64,000 bases of DNA from contig NZ_JBDPZC010000008.1 of NCBI RefSeq assembly GCF_039872765.1, positions 207,296 through 271,295 on the forward strand, given 5' to 3'. Position numbers and translations under genes: made by a program. The stretch is from Roseateles_B flavus. Its GTDB lineage: Bacteria; Pseudomonadota; Gammaproteobacteria; Burkholderiales; Burkholderiaceae_C. This document shows, in pieces, positions 33,614 through 43,600 of the stretch. Within the stretch, counting starts at the first letter, position 1. The number at the start of each line of letters is the position of its first letter. The notes beneath the pieces are model-generated. The model saw nothing but the letters and a program-made list of their open reading frames with translations. It did no database searches and had not been told where the DNA came from.

Positions 33614-34288
33614 ATGAGTGAACCGTTCCTCGGTGAGATCCGCATGGTCGGATTCAATTTCGCCCCCGTGGGCTGGGCCCCCTGCGATGGCCGCCTGCTG
33701 CCCATTGCACAGAATTCGGCGCTGTTCGCCCTGCTGGGCACCACCTATGGCGGCGATGGCGTCAGCAACTTCGGCCTGCCGGACCTGCGCGGCCGGGCCG
33801 CCGTGGGCATGGGCAACGGGCCTGGTCTCACGCCCATCGTCCAGGGCGAGCGCAGTGGCAACGAGTCCGTCACGCTGACCAACGGGCAGCTGCCCCAGCA
33901 CACGCACCCGGCTTCCTTCGCCGGGCAGGCCAGCGGGGTATCCGGATCGCTGAGCACCTCGGTGAGCGTGGACGTCGGTACCAGCACGGCCAACCCCATG
34001 GTGCCGCCCACCACGGGTGCCACCACCTTCCTGTCGGCGGCCACAGGCAAGGTGGGCCTGAACAACGTGGTCTTCAACGGGCTCTACACGAGCACCGCCC
34101 CGGACGCGACCAAGGCACAGCTGGGCGGCATCACCGCGTCGACCAATGCGGGCGCCTTGTCCTCCACAGCCGCAGGGACCGTGACGGTGGGGCCGGCGGG
34201 GAGCAGTCTGCCGGTCCCCCTTCGCAACCCCTACCTGGGCAGCAACTACATCATCGCCCTGGAAGGCATCTTCCCCTCGCGGCCCTGA
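33614..34288 (+). CDS. Phage-tail-collar (microcystin-dependent-like) protein
   Basis: 224 residues from the ATG at 33614, with AAGGAG 9 bp upstream. The N-terminal tail-collar domain is clear: FLGEIRMVGFNFAPVGWAPC, LLPIAQNSALFALLGTTYGG and FGLPDLRGRAAVG. The middle is Ser/Thr/Gly-rich and the C-terminus ends NPYLGSNYIIALEGIFPS, the MdpB-family ending. No phage structural genes are nearby, so it is a domesticated surface or adhesin-associated protein rather than part of a prophage. It is encoded 393 bp upstream of the giant repeat protein. Confidence 0.9.
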   Translation: MSEPFLGEIRMVGFNFAPVGWAPCDGRLLPIAQNSALFALLGTTYGGDGVSNFGLPDLRGRAAVGMGNGPGLTPIVQGERSGNESVTLTNGQLPQHTHPASFAGQASGVSGSLSTSVSVDVGTSTANPMVPPTTGATTFLSAATGKVGLNNVVFNGLYTSTAPDATKAQLGGITASTNAGALSSTAAGTVTVGPAGSSLPVPLRNPYLGSNYIIALEGIFPSRP

Positions 34289-34293
34289 GTGCC

Positions 34294-34357
34294 GGCGCCG
34301 GATCGCGCGGCAGGGCAGGCGCCCTGTGTCGAAAAAGACACGCGACCGTCCGGCGCC
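34294..34357 (+). repeat. Nested stem-loop just after the tail-collar gene
   Basis: GGCGCCGGA (34294-34302) pairs with TCCGGCGCC (34349-34357) and TCGCG with CGCGA (34341-34345), with a 3-nt bulge; inside lies a second hairpin GTGTC-GAAAAA-GACAC. No U-tract follows, so it may block 3' exonucleases, pause transcription or act as a Rho-independent-like site of low efficiency. Confidence 0.6.
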
Positions 34358-34575
34358 GATCGGTGCTCGCAAGCCGTCTGCTTAGCGCATCCGGGCGAGG
34401 GCTGACGTCATGCCCGGGCGTCAAGAGGGCCTCATGTGTCGATTACTTCCGGCTGGGGACAACTTCTGGGGCCCTGGACGGGGAGTTCTCCTGCGCGCCG
34501 GGCCTGCGCAGAGGGGGCGGGCGCCTGGCTGGACAGGAATTGCCAGGCCCCGCTTGATCGGGATCTAGGTAGGAT

Positions 34576-34612
34576 GGCACCGCAAGCCCTGACCCCCGGG
34601 GCTTGCGGTGCC
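34576..34612 (+). repeat. Perfect 14-bp inverted repeat in the giant-gene leader
   Basis: GGCACCGCAAGCCC (34576-34589) and its exact complement (34599-34612) flank a 9-nt loop. It ends 69 bp before the start codon. No T-tract follows. It could be a terminator lacking a U-tract or a regulatory mRNA hairpin. Confidence 0.7.
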
Positions 34613-34681
34613 GACAGTAGTGCTAAAGCCCAGCGTGTCTCCCTTGGAGGCCCCGACCTGGACGGACAAGTGGAGACAGTC

Positions 34682-37600
34682 ATGCGGATCTTCAGGCAGC
34701 TCAAGCAGCAGCTCACCCCTGGACGTGCCAGTCCGCAACCCCAGACCGCTTCCACGGCGGCGCCGACACCCCTGTTGATGGCCCTGGAGCCGCGCGTCAT
34801 GTTCGACGCTGCGGCCCTGAGCACCGCGGTGGAGGTGACGGCCGTGCACCGCGAGCCTGTGCATGTGACTGAAGCCGACCCCGCGCTGCTGCGGCATTTC
34901 GGGCCGGCGGCGGCTGCAGAGCCCGCCTCCCGTGAGGTGGTCTTCCTCTCTGGTCAGGTGGATGACGCGGCCACCCTGCGTCAGGCTGCGCGGCCGGGGG
35001 TGGAGGTCGTGAACCTGGACCCCTCGCGCAACGGTCTGGATCAGATCGCCGACTACCTGGCCCAACACAATGGCGTGACGGCGGTGCACATCGTCTCGCA
35101 TGGTCGGGACGGCGCCGTGTCGCTCGGCAATCTCTGGCTGGACAGCAGCAACCTGCCCAACTACGCCCCCACGCTGGCGCGCATCGGCAGTGCCATGGCG
35201 CCAGGCGGGGACCTGCTGCTGTATGGCTGCAATGTGGCCGCCGACGCGCAGGGCCGGGACTTTGTCCAGCAGCTGGCGCAGGCGACCGGTCGTGACGTGG
35301 CCGCCTCGGACGATGCCACGGGGGCCCGCCGCTCCGGCGGGGACTGGGCCTTGGAGGTGCGGGCGGGGAGCGTCGAGGCGGCCGTCGCCTTCGGCGGACA
35401 GGCCCTGGGCGCCTATCAAGGCCTGCTCGCCGTTTCCAGCGAGAACTTCGACAGCGTCGGCCTGATCTACCAGCCCGGCGTGACCAGCGTCAACGTGGGC
35501 ACCTGGACCTTCAGCTCCGCGTCCAGCAACGACTTTGTCACCCCGGACTCCAGCGACCAGGCCTTCAACACCAATCTGGACGGCGGCGGCAGCGATCGGA
35601 CCTTCGTCTGGAACTATGGCGGCAACTCCATCTCCAACTTCACCATGAAGTCGGCCGATGGCACGGACTTCAAGCTCAACTCCTTCGTGCTGGGCTCCTC
35701 CGCCGGCGCGACCTCGGTGACGGTCAGCGCCTACCGAGACGGGAACCTCGTGGTCAGCGGCGAAGTCGTGAACCTGACGACCGGGGACTCCGCGGGCCAC
35801 ATCACCTACAACTTCTACGGCACGACGGCCGGGGGCAGCTACGGGCAGCTGGTCTTCGACAGCCTCTATGCCAATGTGGACGAGATCCGCTTCAGCTGGT
35901 CCGGCGCGGTCACGCCCGAGATCGATGACATCAGCATCTCCGCCGCCGTGGTCTCGGCCAGTGTCACCAGTGCCACCTATGACGCCAGCACCGGCGTCCT
36001 GGCCGTCACCGGCGCCAACATGGTCGGCGGGGACACCATCGATCCCAGCAAGCTCACGCTGACCGGCCAGGGCGGCGCCACCTACACCCTCACCTCGGCC
36101 AGCACCACGGCCAGCAGCAGCACGGCCTTCTCGGTCACGCTCAACGCCGCCGACCGGCTGGCCATCAATGGCCTGCTCAACAAGAACGGCAGCAGCGCCG
36201 TGGGCGGCACCACCTTCAACCTGGCCGCCGCCGCGAACTGGGACTCCACCGCCAGTGCGCCAGCCGATCTCACCGGCAATGGCGTGACGGTCAGCAACGT
36301 CACCGCCCCCACCATCACCTCGGCCACCTATGACGCCAACACCCATGTGCTCACCGTCACGGGCACCAATATGGTGGGCGTGTCCGGGGCGAACAACGAC
36401 ATCACGGTGTCCAAGCTCACGCTCGTGGGAGAAGGCGGCAGCAGCTACACGCTGACCTCGTCCAATGTCGAGGTGAGCTCCGCCACCAGCTTCGCGGTCA
36501 CGCTCAACGCGACGGATCGTGCCCAGGTGGAGATGATGCTCAACCGCAATGGCACGGCGTCCACCGGCGGCACGACCTACAACCTGCAGGCCGCCGACGA
36601 CTGGAACAGCGTCGTGACGGGCGGCGACATCTCTGACGCCACCAATGGCGTGACCGTGAGCAATGTGGCGGTGCCTGCCATCACCAGCGCCAGCTACAAC
36701 AGCACGAGTGGGCAGTTGGTGATCACGGGCACCGGCTTCCTGTCGCTGAGCGGGGCGGCCAACGACATCGTCGCCAGCAAGCTCACGCTGACGGGCGAAG
36801 GCGGCGCCACCTATACGCTCACCGATACCGCCGATGTGGACCTCAGCTCCGGCACCAGCGCCACCCTGACCCTGAGCGCCACCGACAAGGCCGGCGTCAA
36901 CGCCCTGCTGAACAAGAACGGCAGCGCCTCGACCGACAGCACCACCTACAACCTGGGCGCTGCCGAGGACTGGAACGCCGGTGCTGAGGCTGCCGTCGTG
37001 ATCGCCGACCTGACGGGCAACGGCGTCACGGTGAGCGGCTACAACAGCACGCCGCAGACGGGCAGCCTGCAGGGTGATTCGGTCGCCTGGGCGGGCGTGG
37101 GCGGCACGGTGGGCCTGGATGCAGGCGGCAATGCCACGGTGCTGGACGCCGAGTTCGCCGCCCTCAACGGCGGCCTGGGTGACTGGGCCGGTGGCAGCTT
37201 GACGGTGCAGCGCCAGGGCACGGCCTGGTCCGCGGACACCCTGGGCTTCAACGCGGCCGGCTTCACGGTCAGCGGCGGCAATCTGCAGTCCGGTGGCCTG
37301 ACCTTCGCCACCTTCACCAATTCGGGCGGCGTGCTGAGCATCAGCTTCACCAGCTCCGGGACCGCGGCCACCAATGCCCTGGTGCAGGCCGTGCTGCGTG
37401 GCATCACCTACCGCAATGACACGCCGGCCGGGAACGAGACGGTGCGCTTCACGCTGTCCGATGGCACGAGCAGCGCCACGGCGGATGTCGCCGTGACCAG
37501 CAGCAGCATCTACGTGACCAACACCACGGACACCGGCACGGCCGACCTGAGCAATGGCGTGAGCTTCAGCGAGGCCATGGCCATCGCCAACGCGCAGTCG

Positions 37601-40600
37601 GGCACGGACACCCTGGTGCTGTCCAGCAGCTTCACCGGGGCGATGACGCTGGCCGGCAGCCTGTCGGTCAGTGACAACGCCACGGTCGACGCCAACCTGG
37701 GCAACGGCTTCAACCTGAGCGGCAGCACGCTCACGCTGGACCCGGGCAAGACGCTGACGATCTCCAATGGCGCGGGCAAGACCGCCACGATCTCCAGCCA
37801 GCTGGCCGGTTCGGGCACCCTGGGCAAGAGCGGCGCCGGGACCCTGGTGCTGGGCAACACCGGCAACTTCGCCGGCATGAGCGGCGACATCACCGTGGGA
37901 GGCGGCACGCTGAGCATCTCGGACGTCAACCACCTGTCCTCCGGCACGCTGACGCTGGATGGCGCCACCCTGGCCGACACCAACAGCGCTGCCCATACCG
38001 TCTCGAACGCCGTGGTGGTGGGCAGCAGCGGCGCCGTCTTCAACAAGACCGGCAGCGGCACCCTGACCCTGTCGGGATCGCTCAATGGCGGCGGCTCGAT
38101 CACCAACACGGCCGCCGCGCTCAACCACACCGGGGGCGGTACGCTGACCCTGGACGGCGCCACAGTGGAAAGCGCCACGGGCGGCAGCCAGATCACCCTG
38201 GGCAGCCAGGTGGTGATCGGCAGTGGCGGGGCCACCTTCAACACCGTGTCCGGGGACATCAATCTCAAGGGCAATGTCAGCGGATCGGGTGCCATCACCA
38301 AGAATGGCTCGAGCTATTTCCTGTCCCTGTTCGGCACCAACTCGCAGAGCGGCACGCAGACCATCAATGCCGGCTACCTGGTGGCCAACGGCTCGACCAC
38401 GGCGCTGGGGACGGGCCAGATCGTGCTGGGCAGCGGGGCCTCGCTGGGCTTCATCTCCGTCGGGACGATGACGGCCAGCAACGACATCGTGCTGGCCGGC
38501 AACGCCACGGTCATCAACGGGGTGGCGGGCAACTGCATCATCACCTTCAGCGGCAACATCACCGAGAGCGGCGGGAGCCGCAACCTGGCCATCACGCCCA
38601 ACTCCGGGCCCAACAGCCGGATGATCTTCACGGGGACCAACACCTACACGGGGACGAGCACCCTCAGCGGCGGGGTGGTGGAAGTCAACAATGGCGGCAA
38701 CCTGGGTTCGGGGGCGCTGACCCTGTCCAGCACCACCCTGCAGATCGACGGCAGCAGCGTGACGCTGAGCCAGGACATCAACCTCAGTGGCTCGTCGACC
38801 ATCAGCAATGCCAATGACGTTGCCTTGTCCGGGGTCATGGCGGGGAGTGGCTCCCTGGCCAAGACGGGCGCCGGCACGCTGACGCTCTCGGGCACCAACA
38901 CCAACACCGGGGCCATCACGGTGTCGGCCGGCACCCTGGCGCTCAGCGGTGGTGCGGCGGTGGCCAACAGCACGGCCGTGACGGTGGCCAGCGGCGCCAC
39001 CCTGGCGCTCAATGCCAGCGAAACCATCGGCTCCCTGGCCGGTGCCGGCGCGGTGTCCCTGGGGGCCAGCACGCTGACCACCAGCGGCAACGCCAGCACC
39101 ACCTTCTCCGGCGCCCTCAGCGGCACCGGCGGGCTCACCAAGCAGGGCAGCGGCACGCTGACCCTCTCCGGCACCAACACCTACACCGGCAGCACGACCC
39201 TGAGCGCGGGCGCTCTGACCCTGAGTGGTGGGGCCGCGCTGTCTGACAGTTCGGCCCTGGCCATGAGCGCGGGCAGCGTGCTGAACCTGTCTGCCAGCGA
39301 GACCATCGGCTCGCTGGCGGGCACGGGTACCGTCAACCTGGGCGCCAACACGCTCAGCGCAGGCGGCGACAACACCAGCACCAGCTTCAGCGGCGCCGTG
39401 GGCGGCACCGGGGGCCTCACCAAGCAGGGCAGCGGCACGCTGACCCTGAACGGCACCAACACCTTTACCGGCGCCACCACCGTCTCCGCTGGCGAACTCG
39501 CGCTGAGCGGAGGCGCCGCCCTGGCCGACGGCTCCGACGTGAGCGTGGCCAGTGGCGCCCTGCTGACCCTGGCCAGTGCCGAGACCATCGCTTCCCTGGC
39601 GGGGGCCGGCACCGTGGCCCTGGGGGCCAACACCCTGACCACCAGCGGCAGCACCAGCACCACGTTCTTGGGCGCCATCAATGGCACAGGCGGGCTCACC
39701 AAGCAGGGCAGTGGTGCCTTGACGCTCTCGGGCACCAATGGCTACACCGGCGCCACCACCCTCAGCGGGGGATCGCTGTGGGTCAATGGCAGCGTCAGCA
39801 GCGCCGTGCAGGCCGCCAGCGGGACCACCCTGGGCGGCAGCGGCACCATCACCGGCAATGTGACCGTGAACAGTGGTGCGACGCTGGCGCCAGGAGCCAA
39901 TGCCGTCGGCACCCTGACCATCCAGGGCGACCTGGCCTTGTCCGGCACCTTGAATGCCGAGCTGGCGGGCACCACGCCGGGCACGCAGTATGACCAGGTC
40001 GTCGTCAACGGCACCGTGGACCTGGGCGGGGTGGGCGGCGTGACGCTCAGCTCCAGCGGCGGCTTCACCGGCAGCGGCACCTTCGTGCTCATCGTCAACG
40101 ATGGGGCGGACACCTTCGTGAACCCGGGCAGCACGGCCGAGGGCGGCAGCGTCAGCTTCGGTTCCAGCACCTTCTTGCTGACCTACGCCGGGGACAGCAG
40201 CGGCCCGGCCATGAGCGGTGGCAACGACCTCGTGGTGGGCGGCAACGTCGCGCCCGTGATCGGCGGACTGGGCGGTGACAGCGTGTCCTACACCGAGGAC
40301 GGCGCGGCCGTCCGGCTCGACGCCGGGCAGAACGCCACCGTGGTGGATGGCGACAGTGCCGACTTCAACGGCGGCACCCTGCGCGCCGCCATCGTGACCA
40401 ACCGGGTCGCGGGCGAGGACCTCCTGTCCATCGTGCACCAGGGCAATGGCGCCGGCCAGATCGGCGTGTCGGGCAGCCAGGTCAGCTATGGGGGCGTGCT
40501 CATCGGCACCTTCACCGGCGGCAGCGGCACCAATGACCTGGTCGTGACCTTCAACAGCAATGCCACGCCCGCCGCCGTGCAGGCTCTGATGCGCGACATC

Positions 40601-43600
40601 GCCTACCGCAACGGCAACAGCGTGGATCCCAGCACGGCAAGCCGGACGGTGCGCGTGACCCTGGACGACGGCGACGGCGGCACCAGCAGCGACGCGGACG
40701 TCACCGTGGCCGTCGTGCCGGTCAATGACGCACCGACCCTCAGCGCCGGCGCAGGGACCGTGACCTTCAACGAGGGCGACTCCCCCGTGGGCCTGTTCAG
40801 CGGGGCCTCCATCAGCACCGTGGAAGCCGGACAGAGCATCGTGCAGTTCACCCTGACGGTCAGCCAGCTGAAAGACGGGGCGAGCGAGTTGCTGGGGATC
40901 GATGGCAGCTCGGTGGCCCTGACCCATGGCAATGCCCTGACGACGGCCGGCAATGGCCTGAACGTCACGGTGAGCGTGTCGGGCGACACCGCCACCGTCA
41001 CCTTCACGAAGCCGGCCGGGCTCAGCACGGCTGCGGCGCAGGGCCTGATCAATGGCCTGAGCTACCGCAATGACAGCGGCGAGCCCACTGCCGGCAGCCG
41101 CGTCGTGACCCTTACCAGCCTTCAGGACAGCGGCGGCACGGCCAGCGGTGGCGCGGACACCGGCAGCCTGTCCATTGCCACGACCGTGAACGTGGTGGCG
41201 GTCAGTGCTGCGCCGGTGCTGGTCACGACCGGCGGCAGCGCGACCTTCATCGAAGGCGCGAACACCGCCAGCGTGCCCGTTGTCGTGGACGGCGGCCTCC
41301 TGGTCAGCGACAGCGACAGCGCCACCCTGGCCAGCGCCACCGTGCGCATCAGCGGCAATTTCCGCAGCGCCGAGGACGTGCTGGCCTTTGCCAACACCAG
41401 TGCCAGCAGCTTCGGCAACATCAGCGGCAGCTACGACAGCGGCAGCGGGGTGCTGACCCTCAGCTCGGCAGGGTCCACCGCGACCCTGGCCCAGTGGCAG
41501 GCGGCCTTGCGCGCCGTGACCTATGCGAATACCTCGGAGGCGCCGGACACCGGCACCCGCACGGTGAGCTTCAGCGTCAACGACGGCGGCTTGAGCAGCG
41601 CAGCGGCAACCCGGCTCATCAGCATGGCCGCGGCCAACGACAGTCCCGTCAACAGCGTCCCCGCGCTCACCCAGCACGTGAACCAGGGGGGGCAGCTGGT
41701 GTTCGGCAGCGCCCACGGCAATCCGATCAGCATCGGTGATGTCGACGCGGGCGCAGGGCTGGAGCAGGTCACGCTCACCGTCACCCACGGCACGCTCACG
41801 CTGTCCAGCCTGGGCGGCCTGAGCTTTGTCTCGGGCACCGGGACCGGCGACGCCAGCATGACTTTCCAGGGCACCGTGGCGGACATCAACGCCGCGCTCA
41901 ACGGCCTGCGTTTCGAGCCCACGACGGGCTACAGCGGCGCCGCGAGCCTGCAGATCAGCACCAGCGACCTGGGCAACAGCGGCGCGGGCGGTGCCGGGAC
42001 AGACGTGGACAGCGTGACCCTGAGCATCGACCCGGTGCACCCGGTCGTCACCGGCGTCAGCTCGTCCGCGGCCGATGGCCATTACAAGATCGGCGACACC
42101 CTCACCCTCACCGTCACCTTCGATCAGGCGGTCACCGTCGACACGGCGGGCGGCACGCCGACGCTGCGTCTGGAGACCGGCGCCATCGATCGCAATGCCG
42201 TCTATGCGTCCGGTTCCGGCACCCGGACCCTCAGCTTCACCTACACGGTTCAGGCGGGTGATCTCAGTGCCGACCTGGATTACGCCTCGACTGCGGCCCT
42301 GGCCCTCAACGGTGCCAGCATCCGTGGGGCGACCCTTCTGGATGCGGCGCTGACGCTGCCCGCCACCGGCAGCGCCGAGGCGCTGGCCGGCCAGAAGGCG
42401 CTGGTGATCGACGGGCTGGCGCCCGAGATCGTGAAGGTCGATGCACCGACCAACGGCACCTACGTGGCAGGCCAGACGCTGGACTTCACGGTGCAGTTCA
42501 ACGACGCCGTCACCGTGGACACGGCGGGCGGCACGCCGCGCATCGCCATCACGCTGGATTCGGGCGGGACGGTCTATGCCGACTACCTGGCCGGATCGGG
42601 CGGCGCCACGCTGACCTTCCGGCATGTGGTGCGCAGCGGCGAGCTCGACAGCACGGGCCTTGCGCTGGGATCTCGCATCGAGCTCCAAGGCGCGTCGCTG
42701 CGCGACGGCTCAGGCAACGAGGCCGCGCTGACGCTCCAGGGCGTGGCAGCGACCGCCGGGGTCAGGATCGATGCCGTGGACCCGGCGGTGGACAGCTTCA
42801 CCCGCCTGGACCCCTCGCCCACCGACGCTTCCTCGGTCCGCTATTCGCTGGTGTTCACGGAAGCCGTGACGGGCCTGGGCGTCGAGGATCTCTCGCTGGT
42901 GAGCAGCGGCTCGGCCGCGGGCCGAATTGAGTCGATCACCCAGGTGGACGCGCGCACCTACACCGTGCTGCTGAGCGGCGTCTCCGGCACGGGCGAGCTG
43001 TCCCTGCGGCTCAATGCGCCGGGCAGCGACATTGCGGACGCCGCGGGCAATGCCCTGGCCACCGGGGGGCTGTCCCAGACCTATCAGCGGAGCCCCGCGG
43101 TCACGCCCCCGCCCATGGTCGAGGTACCGGTGCCGGCTCCGACGCCTGCGCCCGCCCCCGATCCCGGCCGGTGGACGCCGCCGCTGACCTTCCAGTCCGA
43201 CGGGCCGGTGCGTTCAGCCGACCTGCCGACCCTGCCGCCCGCGCCGCAACTGTCGTCACAGCCGACCTTGCAGCTGAGCGTGCAGCCGCCGCTGCAGTCC
43301 GCCCTCGATTCGGCGGCGGGCATCCCCGCCACTCCGTCCGGCCAGCCCAGCCAGGCTTCGTCGCCTGGCCTGGTGAACCTCGCGTCTGGCAGCCCGGCCA
43401 TGCCCACGTCCGTCACTTCGCTCGCTTCGCCAACGGACGCCCGTCCCAGCTTCGTGGAGCTGGGCACGGCAGGCGGGCAGGGCTTGCGGTCGATGCCGGA
43501 CATCGGTGACTTCGCGGTGCGGGCCGGGCAGCCCATCAGCATCATGCTGCCCGCCTCCACCTTCAGCCATTCGGATAGCAAGGAGCAGGTCACCGTCGAG

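Larger units (their letters stand above)
34289..34681. other. Structured leader between tail-collar and giant-protein genes
   Basis: No gene recognised in this 393 bp. It holds two strong secondary-structure elements listed separately. A convincing promoter is not visible; the giant gene may be expressed partly by read-through from the GNAT/tail-collar genes. Confidence 0.5.

Noticed and set aside
33614..34288. Prophage remnant based on the tail-collar gene
   Set aside because: No integrase, capsid, terminase, baseplate or lysis genes flank it, and the collar protein belongs to the microcystin-dependent-like group found outside phages.
34565..42688. Open frame of 2707 codons antisense to the giant repeat gene
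   Set aside because: It is a shadow of the repeat gene: GC-rich codons with Gly/Ala/Ser/Thr on the plus strand leave an open complementary frame. It is rich in Gly/Ala/Arg/Val without domain structure and has no ribosome-binding site.
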